Notes: a model not told the origin generated them from the letters alone. A DNA stretch of 24,572 nucleotides from Brevibacterium sp. p3-SID960 (GCF_025144725.1 NZ_JALXKS010000043.1:1-24572), one strand, 5' to 3'; shown: positions 1 to 7,984, counted from the stretch's first letter. A program made the numbers and translations.

Positions 1-22
1 CCAGCCGTGCAGGTGCCTTCAT
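1..22 (-). CDS. Start of a CDS running off the left edge, probably copper-exporting P-type ATPase
   Basis: Reading leftward, an ATG at 22-20 opens a frame coding M-K-A-P-A-R-L before the window ends. It begins one base after the TGA of the copper chaperone gene, so the two are almost certainly translationally coupled. CopZ-type chaperones are commonly followed by their CopA ATPase, and that is the only reason for the product name. Seven codons cannot identify a family. Confidence 0.4.
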
Positions 23-23
23 G

Positions 24-236
24 TCAGCTCCTCACGGCGGTGTAGCCGGCCTCGTCGACCGCCGCGATCACCGCGGCGTCATCGACCGGCTGCTCGCTGG
101 TCACGGCCAGCCGCCCGGTCTGAGCGCTGACCTCGATGCCGGTCACTCCGGCGATCTCGGACACCTCGGCGCGGATCGCGGTCTCGCAGTGCCCGCAGCT
201 CATCCCGGTCACCTGGTACTCGGTCGTGGTCGCCAT
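24..236 (-). CDS. copZ: Copper chaperone, HMA domain (CopZ-like)
   Basis: This 70-residue protein is a single heavy-metal-associated domain. The metal-binding loop is M-S-C-G-H-C at residues 12-17 (Cys14 and Cys17), and the predicted beta-alpha-beta-beta-alpha-beta fold fills the rest. Such proteins carry Cu(I) in the cytosol to a P-type ATPase. Copper is favoured over mercury or other soft metals because a CsoR-like operator lies about 40 bp upstream, and because the next gene starts one base after the stop. There is no signal peptide or membrane segment. The length is normal for the family. The gene is probably the first of a copZ-copA operon that is derepressed when copper is in excess. 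Confidence 0.87.
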   Translation of the reverse strand: MATTTEYQVTGMSCGHCETAIRAEVSEIAGVTGIEVSAQTGRLAVTSEQPVDDAAVIAAVDEAGYTAVRS

Positions 237-249
237 CTCTAACTCCTTC

Positions 250-263
250 AGTCGTGTACGACT
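250..263. promoter_or_regulatory. Palindrome AGTCGT-GT-ACGACT upstream of copZ
   Basis: Six-base arms match perfectly around a 2-base centre. The palindrome lies 14 bp upstream of the copZ start and 13 bp from the CsoR-like box. It contains GTACGACTT, a 9-mer also found (as GTACGAGTT or GTACGACTT) twice in the TetR/MFS intergenic region at 1944 and 1982. It may be an operator for the TetR protein, but this rests only on the shared motif. Confidence 0.4.
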
Positions 264-276
264 TCCATTCAGGCTA

Positions 277-293
277 ATACCCCCTTGGGGTAT
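277..293. promoter_or_regulatory. CsoR-type copper operator
   Basis: The sequence is ATACCCC-CTT-GGGGTAT, two perfect 7-bp arms with a 3-bp centre. A-T ends flanking C and G runs are typical of binding sites for CsoR repressors, which release DNA when they bind Cu(I). The box sits between the end of the MFS gene (stop ends at 297) and copZ, so it would control copZ and the gene after it. No csoR gene is in the window, so the repressor must be encoded elsewhere. Confidence 0.75.
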
Positions 294-296
294 CGG

Positions 297-1850
297 TCAA
301 GGTGTGGCCTGCTCCTCGGCGGCCTGCTGTGCTTCACCGGTCGGGCGGACGTGGCGCAGCCTCGTGGCGGCGATGATCGCCGCGAGACCGGCGATGACCG
401 CCGAGACGATGGCCGCGGTGTTGAGCCCGCCGGTGAACGCGGTCTGCGCGGCGGCCACCACCTGCTCTCCGAGCGCACCGGGCAGCTGGGTTGCTGTGGC
501 CATGGCGCCGTCGACGCTGTCCGATGCCGCCGCGGCGGCATCGGCGGGCAGGCCGCCGGGCAGCAGATCGCCGATCTGGTTGCGGTAGGCGGCGATCCCG
601 ACGCTGCCGATCACCGCGACACCGAGCGAGATGCCCAGGTCGTTGGCGGTGGTGGCGAGGCCGGAGGCGCCGCCGGTCTTCTCCGGCGGCACGGAGCCGA
701 CGACGAGGTCGGTGGTCAGCGCCATCGAGGGGGCCACGCCGGGGTAGGTGATGACGAAGCTCGCGATCACCAGCGCCAGACCCGTGCCGGCGTCGAGCTG
801 GGTGAACAGGATGTAGCCGACGACCTGGGTGAGCAGGCCGACCGCGATCACGTTGCCGGGCCGGAACCTGCGCGCGAGCACCGGGGAGAGCGTCGAGACG
901 ACGATCAGCACCGCCGCGGCGGGCAGGATCGACAGGCCCGCCTGCAACGGCGAGAGCTCCTGGACCTGCTGGAGGTACTGGGTGAACAGCGAGTACACCC
1001 CGCCGAGCGCTGCGGCCGAGAGCAGGAACACCGCCAGCGCCCCGGACACGGTGCGGTTGGCGAACAGGCGCACATCCAGCAGCGGCTGCTTGGCGCGCAG
1101 CTGCCGGATCACGAACCACAGACCGATCAGCGCGCCCGCGACCAGCAGCCCGATCGAGGGACCGGCCGGCTCCTGGGCGGCGAAGCGCTTGATGCCGTAG
1201 ATGATCGCCAGCAGACCACCGACCAGCAGCAGGGCGCTGAACAGGTCGATCCGCGCCGACGGGTCACGATGCTCGGGCACCAGCAGCGGAGCGGCGATCG
1301 CGACGAGCGCCATGATCGGCACCGCGACCAGGAAGGTGGCCTGCCAGCCGAAGGCCTCCAGCAGCAGCCCGGACAGCAGCGGGCCCAGCGCCACACCGGC
1401 GGAGATGCCGCCGGCCCACACGCCGATCGCGACGCCGCGCTGCTTCGCGTCGGCGAAGAGCACGAAGATCAGCCCGATCGTCGCCGGCACCATCATTGCC
1501 GCGGCCAGCCCGAGGATGGCCCGCCAGGCGATCATCAGTTCCGGGATCGTCGTCAGCGCCGCGGCGATCGAGACGGCGGCGAACAGGATCGCGCCGATCA
1601 CCATGAGCAGGCGCTTGCCGATCCGGTCGCCGAGCACCCCCATGGCGACGAGGAACCCGGCCATCACGAAGCCGTAGATGTCGAGGATCCACAGCAGTTG
1701 CGTGCTCGACGGGTTCAGGTCCGCGGCCAGGTTCGGGGCGGCGAGGAACAGGATCGTGAGCATCATGAACAGCAGCGTCGAGGGGATCACCAGGACGGCG
1801 AGCCCCCACCACTGCTTGGCGCCGGCACGCGGCGCGGCGGTGTCGCTCAT
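297..1850 (-). CDS. MFS drug transporter, 14-TM DHA2 family (QacA/SmvA-like)
   Basis: The 517-residue protein is hydrophobic throughout, and its length suits a 14-helix proton antiporter. It carries a D-x-Y-x-x-x-x-A stretch in helix 2 followed by motif A (G-V-L-G-D-R-I-G-K-R, about residues 71-80). The helix 5 motif C region is about residues 140-165, rich in Gly with a G-P-L-L-S-G element. Large hydrophilic loops are short except near residues 435-475. Such pumps export cationic or lipophilic drugs, dyes or antiseptics; the substrate cannot be read from sequence. The gene is divergent from a TetR regulator and shares a repeat-rich intergenic region with it, so it is probably that regulator's main target. 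It ends 3 bp before the CsoR box. Confidence 0.9.
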   Translation of the reverse strand: MSDTAAPRAGAKQWWGLAVLVIPSTLLFMMLTILFLAAPNLAADLNPSSTQLLWILDIYGFVMAGFLVAMGVLGDRIGKRLLMVIGAILFAAVSIAAALTTIPELMIAWRAILGLAAAMMVPATIGLIFVLFADAKQRGVAIGVWAGGISAGVALGPLLSGLLLEAFGWQATFLVAVPIMALVAIAAPLLVPEHRDPSARIDLFSALLLVGGLLAIIYGIKRFAAQEPAGPSIGLLVAGALIGLWFVIRQLRAKQPLLDVRLFANRTVSGALAVFLLSAAALGGVYSLFTQYLQQVQELSPLQAGLSILPAAAVLIVVSTLSPVLARRFRPGNVIAVGLLTQVVGYILFTQLDAGTGLALVIASFVITYPGVAPSMALTTDLVVGSVPPEKTGGASGLATTANDLGISLGVAVIGSVGIAAYRNQIGDLLPGGLPADAAAAASDSVDGAMATATQLPGALGEQVVAAAQTAFTGGLNTAAIVSAVIAGLAAIIAATRLRHVRPTGEAQQAAEEQATP

Positions 1851-1928
1851 CGCGCACCCCCGCGGATATGTGTCGTGGACATAGTCGTCATCTCCTCTCT
1901 GCCGGTCCCGCCTCGCCCTCCGAGCCGG

Positions 1929-1990
1929 AACTCGATCATCGGTGTACGAGTTGTAACAGCTACACTATCTCATACATTCCAGTACGACTT
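1929..1990. promoter_or_regulatory. Divergent promoter/operator region of the MFS and tetR genes
   Basis: Several repeats cluster here. AACTCG (1929-1934) is the inverse of CGAGTT (1947-1952). GTACGAGTT at 1944 and GTACGACTT at 1982 are direct copies 38 bp apart. TGTA-N5-TACA lies at 1951-1963. A possible tetR promoter is TTGTAA (1951-1956), 16 bp, then TACATT (1973-1978). A TetR-family protein binding here could repress both divergent genes. The region is AT-richer than its surroundings, as expected for promoters. Confidence 0.5.
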
Positions 1991-2002
1991 GTGAGGTGGA
2001 TC

Positions 2003-2659
2003 ATGACGGTGAAGAAGACGACGCCCCGCGGCACGACGACCGGTGCGTCAGGCGGCGGTGGCCGGGCGGCCAATCAGCGGGCGGATGCGCAGCGCAACCG
2101 GGCAAGGATTCTGGCCGCGACGGCGACGGCGATCCGCAAGAACCCCGACGCGTCGGTCGGCGACATCGCCGCCGAGGGCGGGATGGGCAGAGTGACCGTC
2201 TACGGGCACTTCCCGACCCGTGCGGAGCTGATCGAGGCCGCCCTCGTTGACAGCCTCGAACGCGGCGAAGAGGTGCTCAGCGGGGTGCCCTTGGATGGTG
2301 ATCCGGGTGAGGCGTTCCGGCGGCTGGTGGCCTCCAGCTGGGTGCTGGTCGACCAGTCGCGGGCGCTGCTGGCGGCCGCGCTGAAAGAACTGCCTGCGGC
2401 GCGCATCCGCGAGCTGCACGAGAAGGCCGAGGGGCGGATGCGGGCTCTGCTGCTGCGCGGCCAGCGCGAGGGTGTCTTCCGGGTCGATCTGCCGGTGTCC
2501 TGGCTGCTGACTACTACGCACGTGGTGATGAACGGTGCCGCCGAAGAAGTGCGTGCCGGGCGCCTCGACGCCGACGACGCGCCGTGGTTCATCGAGGCGA
2601 TCCTGCTGCCCGCCTTCGCCGCCACCACCAGCACCACCACCATTGGGGAAGGAGCCTGA
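2003..2659 (+). CDS. TetR/AcrR family transcriptional regulator
   Basis: The 218-residue protein has the TetR plan. A basic Gly/Thr-rich tail covers residues 1-25. The DNA-binding helix-turn-helix (about residues 35-75) includes S-V-G-D-I-A-A-E-G-G-M-G and the recognition helix leading to V-T-V-Y-G-H-F-P-T-R-A-E-L-I-E-A. A variable ligand-binding domain follows. The ATG at 2003 was chosen because GAGG lies 6 bases upstream and the preceding in-frame codons run through the promoter repeats. It is divergent from the MFS pump and overlaps the next gene by ATGA, so it probably represses the pump and its own operon. The ligand is unknown. Confidence 0.9.
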   Translation: MTVKKTTPRGTTTGASGGGGRAANQRADAQRNRARILAATATAIRKNPDASVGDIAAEGGMGRVTVYGHFPTRAELIEAALVDSLERGEEVLSGVPLDGDPGEAFRRLVASSWVLVDQSRALLAAALKELPAARIRELHEKAEGRMRALLLRGQREGVFRVDLPVSWLLTTTHVVMNGAAEEVRAGRLDADDAPWFIEAILLPAFAATTSTTTIGEGA

Positions 2660-3852
2660 TGAGGATGCCCAGCATCGCGATCATCGGGGCCGGCGCCGCT
2701 GGCACCGCAGCCGCAAGAACCCTGCACGCTTCCGGTGTCGACGTCGACCTCTACGTCCGGAACGGTGAGGTGCCGTTCAACCGGACGTTGGTCAACAAGG
2801 GCATCGCGATCGGGCTGCTCGAACCGGCCCAGGCGGCCCTGCCCGACACCGGGGCCGCCCTCCGGTCGGAGACGGTGCGCGGCCTCGACCCCAGGGCTCG
2901 GCGCTTGCGGCTGGACTCCGGCGATACACACGCCTACGACGCGCTCCTCATCGCCACCGGCAGCCGGCCCCGCACTCTCGACGAGGAGGTGATCGGCCGC
3001 GACCAGGCCGTCAGCGGCGGCAGACTGACCACCCTGCACTCGGCCGCCGACGCCGTCCGCGTCCGCGATCTACTCGCGACCACTCAGCCTGCCCGGGTGC
3101 TCATGCTCGGTGGCGGCCTCGTCGCCTCCGAGACCGCCTCGCTGCTCACCGACGCCGGCCACGACGTCGCCCTCATCACCCGCGCCGCGATCCCAGGAGC
3201 GAACGCCATCGGCGCACACGTCGCCCGGCGGCTACGCGACCTGCACCGCCCCCAGCACGCCGCCTACCTGGAACGCACCGTGCGCTCGATCCGCACCCAC
3301 GCCGACCGCATCAGCATCACCCTCAACGACGGCAGCCGGGTCGAGGGCGACCTCGCGATCGTCGCGCACGGCACTCTGCCCGCCGCCCCCGCACCCTGGA
3401 CCGGGCCCGACGGCATCCCCGTAGATTCCCGCCTGCGCTCCATGCACGCCCCGCGGCAACGGATCTACGCCGCCGGCGGCGTCGCCGTGCATCACTATCC
3501 CGGCCACGGCTCCTACCGGATCGATCACTGGGACGACTCGGCCGCCCAGGGCATCCACGCCGCGAACACGCTGCTGCACGACCTCGGTATCGCCGGCGAC
3601 CCCGGCCAGTACCTGCCGAGCTCGACGTTCTCCGCACGCATCCACGGCCACACCCTCACCGGTGTTGGACACCCCGCCCTGGGCAACCGCAACCGCGTCG
3701 TCTCCGAGGAACCGCTGATCACAGCCCACTACCTCGACGAGGTGCTGGTCGCGCTCACAGGGGTGAATGCCGCCGGCCCTATGCGTGAGCTGATGCCCGG
3801 CCTGCACCACCCTGAAACCGCGGCTGATCCGGTGACGCGACAGCACGTATGA
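2659..3852 (+). CDS. FAD/NAD(P)-dependent oxidoreductase, ferredoxin/rubredoxin reductase type
   Basis: The 397-residue protein has the two-dinucleotide-fold plan of pyridine nucleotide-disulfide oxidoreductases without the redox Cys pair. The N-terminal FAD fold has G10-x-G12-x-x-G15. A-T-G-S-R-P is at 99-104. The NAD(P) fold starts V-L-M-L-G-G-G at 147-153. The late FAD-binding element reads I-Y-A-A-G-G-V-A, where the family normally has G-D, so the flavin-contacting Asp is replaced by Gly. Y-R-I-D-H-W-D follows, as in ferredoxin reductase relatives. Its ATG overlaps the tetR stop codon (ATGA), and GGAGC lies upstream. It may serve a detoxification reaction controlled by the TetR; no electron-acceptor partner is encoded nearby. 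Confidence 0.83.
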   Translation: MRMPSIAIIGAGAAGTAAARTLHASGVDVDLYVRNGEVPFNRTLVNKGIAIGLLEPAQAALPDTGAALRSETVRGLDPRARRLRLDSGDTHAYDALLIATGSRPRTLDEEVIGRDQAVSGGRLTTLHSAADAVRVRDLLATTQPARVLMLGGGLVASETASLLTDAGHDVALITRAAIPGANAIGAHVARRLRDLHRPQHAAYLERTVRSIRTHADRISITLNDGSRVEGDLAIVAHGTLPAAPAPWTGPDGIPVDSRLRSMHAPRQRIYAAGGVAVHHYPGHGSYRIDHWDDSAAQGIHAANTLLHDLGIAGDPGQYLPSSTFSARIHGHTLTGVGHPALGNRNRVVSEEPLITAHYLDEVLVALTGVNAAGPMRELMPGLHHPETAADPVTRQHV

Positions 3853-3873
3853 GCCCCTCGCGTCAAACGGAGT

Positions 3874-4843
3874 TCAGACGGTGCGCACGCAGGCGCACTG
3901 GCACGCCGCGAGGGTGCCTTCGGCGGCTTCGGTCTCCTCGCGCGCCGCCCGATCACTGATCACCGGCTCTGCGGCGGCGACACCGGTCGGGGCGGCCTCG
4001 CTGTCCTTCTGCTCGCGCGGCCAGAGCAGGTGCGCCGCGATCGCCCCCGCGATTGCCAGGGCGGCGAGGACGGACCAGGCGAGCGTGAACCCGGACGCGG
4101 TGCCGATCCAGCCCGCGATCGGGTAGGTGACGAGCCAGGCGAGGTGCGAGAGGGAGAACTGTGCGGCGAATCCCGCGGGGAGGTCCTGCTTCGCCACCGA
4201 GCCGCGGATGACGCGCCCGGTCGGGGTGACGATCATCGCCATGCCGCCGCCGATGATCACCCAGATCGGTGCGGTGACCATCCAGGATGCGACTTGGGTG
4301 GCGGTCATCGCGACGGCGGCGAGCACTCCGGCCAAAAGCACCAGGGCGCCGGTCATCATCACAATCCGCTCGGCGATCCGGTCGAGCACGCGTGGCAGGA
4401 ACAGCGCGACCAGCAGCGTGCCGCCGCCCGAGGCGGCCAGCATCCACGCGACGTCGGCCTGCGAGCCGCCCAGGTGGTCGCGGACGTAGTTGACCGTGTT
4501 GACGACGACGATCGATCCCGCTGCCGCGACGACCAGGTTCAAGGCCACCACACCGCGCAGCCGGGGCGTGGCGAAGAAGACCCTGACTCCCGATGTGACC
4601 CGCGCCCAGGCGCCGACGTGCCCGCTCGGGGTGGCATTGGGAATGTGGGTCGAGAGCACCAGCGCGGCGGAGAGCGCGAACCCGATCGAGGTGCCGATGA
4701 ACAGCCAGTTGAACGCCATGAACGTCAACGCGACGGCCGCCAGGACCGGGCTGAGCAGGCTCTCCATCGTGTACGCGACCTGCGACGCGGACAGTGCTCG
4801 GGTGTAGTCGGACTCCTTGGTGACGATATCGGGGATCACGGCA
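3874..4843 (-). pseudogene. MFS transporter remnant, C-terminal part only
   Basis: From about the I-P-D-I-V-T-K-E-S-D-Y-T-R-A-L-S segment onward, the frame encodes helices matching the second part of a 12-TM MFS permease. The tail is hydrophilic and ends C-Q-C-A-C-V-R-T-V. The N-terminal helices, including motif A, are absent. The frame is instead continuous upstream with a DNA methyltransferase, the switch falling near 4838-4850. The roughly 320 remaining residues compare with 400-480 for intact transporters, so this is most likely a deletion product rather than a working pump. The intact reading frame suggests the event is fairly recent, or that selection is not strong. Confidence 0.75.
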
Positions 4844-5926
4844 AGCTCGACGACTGCTTGGAGGGGCAGGACGCCATTGCCGAGGGCAGTGTTCTGTTGG
4901 TTCGCGGTCAGGCCGTGTTCGGGGTCGGTGACCCACCCCGTCGGGAGGCCCATGAGCCATTCCACGAACTCGGGCGCCGGGCGTGGTCCTTTCTCCTCGT
5001 TCAGGATCGCGGGGTCAGGGGCGGTTCGTTCGGTGATGTGTTCCCATCGGGCGATGGCGTGGGCGTATCGCCCCCAGCGGTGAAGATGTCCTCGATCAGG
5101 GCGAACAGGGGCTCCGACTCGTTCCAGCTGGCGGGCGAGCCATGCGGCCCGTGCAGGGCCAGGTCGATCACTTGATGGCTTAGGGCGATCGTGCCCCGCC
5201 GTGCCCGTACCTGGTCCAGGGTCTCGCCGCCGCGCGAGGAGTCCGAGGCCAAAGGCGTCCGGAACAGCGCTTTCGCGGTAGGCGGTGATGAAGACCCGGA
5301 ACCGGTGATGCGGTGCGCCGGCCAGTGACGCCGGTAAGCCGATCCATCGTGCACTTCTCCGGAGGTCGGCCAGATCCCCGAGTACGGCTCCGTGCGCCCG
5401 AAGAGGTCGCGTTGGCTCGTCTCCCAGCAGCCACGGGTCGGGTTCCAGGTTGCGAACGGCGGTTGCATGCTCGTTGGTTGCATCGTCGGGGTTGCGTGCA
5501 TCGGGGGTTGCGCCTTCCAGAGCGCGGATTGCGGGTGCGGAGAGTAGGCCGCGGACGTTCTCGATGACGACGAGCTCGGGTTGCAGTGCGTCGATCGCGG
5601 CCGCCATGTGCGACCAGAGCCCGGAGCGGGTGCCGGGTGCGAGGCCGGCGCCCTTGCCGACGGTCGAGACGTCTTGGCAGGGGGAACCCACCGATCAGTA
5701 TGTCGACCGGTGGCACCGCCGCCCAGTCGACGGATGTGATGTCGCCGAGGTTCGGGATGCCTGGCCAGTGGTGGGCGAAGACGCGGATGGGGGGGGTGTT
5801 GATCTCGGAGAACCAGATCGTCTCCCCGCCGGTGGCGTACTCGACGGCAAGGTCCAGGCCGCCGTAGCCGGAGAACAGCGACCCGACCCGGACAGGGCGG
5901 CCGCGATGGGAATGGTCGTCGCGCAT
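4844..5926 (-). pseudogene. DNA cytosine-5 methyltransferase, frameshifted in motif IV and fused to an MFS remnant
   Basis: An ATG at 5926 with GGAG 7 bases upstream opens a C5 methyltransferase. Motif I is S-L-F-S-G-Y-G-G-L-D, followed by a segment leading to V-D-I-L-I-G-G-F-P. At a run of five G on the + strand (5680-5684) the frame breaks. The next frame resumes exactly with the catalytic S-P-C-Q-D, then motif VI E-N-V-R-G-L-L, motif VIII A-P-H-H-R-F-R-V-F and motif X N-T-A-L-G-N-G-V. Losing one base from the run would give G-F-P-C-Q-D. After motif X the frame passes directly into MFS sequence, so only a short C-terminal part is missing. No restriction endonuclease gene is adjacent. This may be a decayed orphan or phage-type methyltransferase. 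Confidence 0.8.
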
Positions 5927-6283
5927 GAGAGCTCCGCAGGCTTTGTGAACCCCGGACCTCGACGCGACCGAGCGTGCGCCGACTCTCCGGGCTGAACACC
6001 TGCCAGGTGCACCGGCCGCCCGATGCATCCCGAGCACCGCAGCCTCAGAAGCGTCCCCGACCCGGACCCTCAACCACCGTCATCGCCCGCTCGTCCCCGC
6101 CGCTGCCGCCTGATCAGCAGCGCCTCCTCCCGCCGCTTCATGAGCCGCCACACGTCTTTCAAGCGACGCTCGACGATGACGAATCGCATCTAATGCGATC
6201 TCGTCACTGGTGTTGGCTGTGCTTCTCGTTGTGCCGCGCTGCGGGTGCTCCCGCGGTCCGAGGTTGAACCGCCACCCGTGACT
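5927..6283. other. Non-coding stretch between the methyltransferase remnant and the arsR operon
   Basis: About 360 bp without a convincing gene. Open frames here are short and have low-complexity Arg/Pro/Ala composition. The notable content is one strong hairpin at 6177-6206 and, at its right edge, the first half-site of the arsR operator. It probably holds the methyltransferase promoter near 5940-5990, but no clear -10/-35 pair was seen. Confidence 0.5.
6177..6206. repeat. Inverted repeat with 3-bp centre
   Basis: TGACGA-ATCGCAT, centre CTA, then ATGCGAT-C-TCGTCA: 13-bp arms with a single extra base. The tight centre suits a dimeric protein's operator or a remnant recombination site at least as well as an RNA hairpin. 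No U-run follows on either strand, so it is not a typical intrinsic terminator. It is about 165 bp upstream of arsR and 250 bp from the methyltransferase start. Confidence 0.6.
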
Positions 6284-6314
6284 GTGCGAGAATCTTCGCA
6301 CGATTAATGTGCGA
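6284..6314. promoter_or_regulatory. arsR operator with three GTGCGA half-sites
   Basis: GTGCGA (6284-6289), TCGCAC (6296-6301) and GTGCGA (6309-6314) alternate in orientation, separated by 6 and 7 bases. The inner pair forms TCGCAC-GATTAAT-GTGCGA. Two overlapping dyads upstream of an ArsR-family gene are the layout expected for autorepression. The AT-rich centre GATTAAT may overlap the -10 region. Confidence 0.65.
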
Positions 6315-6341
6315 CTATTCTCGAACGATTGGAGACGGCCG

Positions 6342-6677
6342 ATGCCTCCCCGGACCTACGAACATCCCGACACCTGTGACATCGCGATCCCGCGGGTGCT
6401 CTTCGCCCTGAGCGAGCCGCTGCGGTTGAACATGGTGCGGATGCTCGCTGAGCAGGGCGAGGTCGACAGCATTGACCTCGGTCCCGATCTGCCGCGCTCG
6501 ACCCTGACCCACCACACGAGCCTGCTGCGCGAGTCCGGAGTTGTGTTCGTCCGCGCCGAGGGCCGCAAGTGCATGATCCAACTCCGCACCCACGATCTCG
6601 AAGAGCGCTTCCCTGGGCTGCTGAACACGGTGCTCTCCGGCTATGAGCACGCCGACGAGGAAGAGGAGGACGCATGA
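6342..6677 (+). CDS. ArsR/SmtB family winged-helix regulator
   Basis: This 111-residue protein is almost entirely a winged-helix domain: A-L-S-E-P-L-R-L-N-M-V-R-M-L (about residues 22-35), then the recognition helix region R-S-T-L-T-H-H-T-S-L-L-R-E-S-G, then the wing R-A-E-G-R-K-C-M. An acidic E-E-E-E-D-A tail closes it. The C-x-C metal site of arsenic or cadmium sensors is absent; the only Cys residues are near position 12 and in the wing. The signal may therefore be organic rather than a metal. The start is set by GGAGA 6 bases before ATG 6342. The gene overlaps the next one by ATGA, and it probably represses this two-gene operon. Confidence 0.88.
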   Translation: MPPRTYEHPDTCDIAIPRVLFALSEPLRLNMVRMLAEQGEVDSIDLGPDLPRSTLTHHTSLLRESGVVFVRAEGRKCMIQLRTHDLEERFPGLLNTVLSGYEHADEEEEDA

Positions 6678-7858
6678 TCCGCAAGGTCTGGCCGCTGGTC
6701 GTCGCAGCGATTGCGCTGGGCATCGACGCTTACGTTCTCGCGGGGGTGCTCCCGCAGATTGCAACCTCCCTCGCCACCACGGTTGCGATGATCGGCCTGG
6801 GCGTGACCGCGTTCACCGGCGCCTACGCCATCGCGGGTCCGCTGCTGTCGGGTCGGTTGACCCGAGGCAACACCGCCCGAGCGATCCTGATCGCCCTCGG
6901 TATCTTCAATCTCGGCAACCTCATCACGGCGATCGCGCCGGGGGTCGAGGTCTTCCTCGCCTCGCGTGTCGTCGCCGGAGCCGGTGCCGGCATCCTCACC
7001 GCAGTCGCCACCGCCACTGCCGCAGCGATGGTCAAGGACGAGGAGCGCGGCCGGGCGATGGCGATGGTGACCTTCGGCCTCTCCACCGGAACCGTAGCCG
7101 GGGTGCCGGTCGGGATGCTCATCGGTCAGAGCGCCGGCTGGCGGTGGACGATGGGCCTCGTCGTGCTCATCGGCGTACTCGGCATGGCCGCCCTCGCCGT
7201 CCGTTCCCGCACCCTCCCGCAGCTCGACGCCGCCGCCAGCGAACCCGCATTCACGGTGCTGCGATCGGCCAAGACCAGCGTCGGGATCATCGCAGCGTTC
7301 CTCCTCGGCATCGCTAGCCTCGGCCTCTACACCTACCTGCTGCCGATGGCCGAGGCCCGCGGACTGGCCGACTGGGGCTTCGGACTCGTGTGGGCGTGGG
7401 GCATCGGCGGCGTCACCGGCTCCGCACTCATCGGCAAGCCTCTGGACAGGTTCGGTGCGAAGCCGTTCCTGGTCCTTCTGCCGGCGCTGCTCGGGTTGAG
7501 CTTCGCGGCCGCCTGGCTGCTGTCCTCGCCAGCCGCGTGGCTGATCGCCGCCGTCGTCTGGGGCGCGGCGGGCTGGGCGAGCGTGCCGACGGTGCAGCAG
7601 GCGCTCACGGCGGATCGGCCACGGCAGGCGATGCCGATCATCGCGTTCCAGATGGCCGCCATGTACCTCGGCTCTGCGGTCGGCTCCGCACTCGGTAGCA
7701 GCCTGCTGACGGCCGGCACTGACGCGGCCGACCTCGCGGCCTGGGCACTCATCCCCGCCGTGCTCGCACTGGCGCTGACCGCATGGATCGCCTTCGCCAG
7801 ACTCCGGAAAGGATCGCCCCAGCAAGCCGAGGCTGTCGCGTGCGAGGTTACGTCGTAG
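6674..7858 (+). CDS. MFS transporter, 12-TM DHA1 family
   Basis: The 394 residues form about twelve hydrophobic helices. A motif A variant (G-P-L-L-S-G-R-L-T-R-G-N) follows helix 2, and G-T-V-A-G-V-P-V-G-M-L-I-G matches the helix 5 motif C of proton-linked drug exporters. It resembles the AraJ/CmlA-like branch, which exports sugars or antibiotics such as chloramphenicol; the substrate here is unknown. Its ATG overlaps the arsR stop, so the two form one operon. A strong hairpin lies 12 bp after its stop. Confidence 0.9.
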   Translation: MIRKVWPLVVAAIALGIDAYVLAGVLPQIATSLATTVAMIGLGVTAFTGAYAIAGPLLSGRLTRGNTARAILIALGIFNLGNLITAIAPGVEVFLASRVVAGAGAGILTAVATATAAAMVKDEERGRAMAMVTFGLSTGTVAGVPVGMLIGQSAGWRWTMGLVVLIGVLGMAALAVRSRTLPQLDAAASEPAFTVLRSAKTSVGIIAAFLLGIASLGLYTYLLPMAEARGLADWGFGLVWAWGIGGVTGSALIGKPLDRFGAKPFLVLLPALLGLSFAAAWLLSSPAAWLIAAVVWGAAGWASVPTVQQALTADRPRQAMPIIAFQMAAMYLGSAVGSALGSSLLTAGTDAADLAAWALIPAVLALALTAWIAFARLRKGSPQQAEAVACEVTS

Positions 7859-7870
7859 AAGCGATACGAC

Positions 7871-7907
7871 GAGCGGAGCGGCACATCGGTACGGTGCCGC
7901 TCCGCTC
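7871..7907 (+). terminator. Hairpin terminator of the arsR-MFS operon
   Basis: Two perfect 14-bp arms (GAGCGGAGCGGCAC and its complement) enclose a 9-base loop (7885-7893). It begins 12 bp after the transporter stop. There is no long U-run, but high-GC actinobacteria often use such hairpins. Confidence 0.8.
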
Positions 7908-7984
7908 TATCACGTCGCTGAGGAAGCCTCCGCAGCTCAGCAATACCCCACAAGCCTTCCACTCAGAGATGAGAAGGCGGCGGG

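Noticed and set aside
285..1994. Long plus-strand open frame of 569 codons
   Set aside because: It lies antisense to the MFS gene and has low-complexity Gly/Asp/Arg/His composition, typical of the shadow frame of a high-GC gene.
5974..6267. 97-codon plus-strand frame in the gap before arsR
   Set aside because: No ribosome-binding site, Pro/Arg-rich low-complexity sequence, and it spans the 6177 dyad.
6342..6677. Arsenic-sensing ArsR
   Set aside because: The typical Cys metal-binding motif is absent and the partner is a drug-type MFS transporter, so only the family name is given.
6641..7825. Minus-strand 394-codon frame over the MFS gene
   Set aside because: Hydrophilic Arg/Gly/Asp-rich composition; shadow of the transporter.
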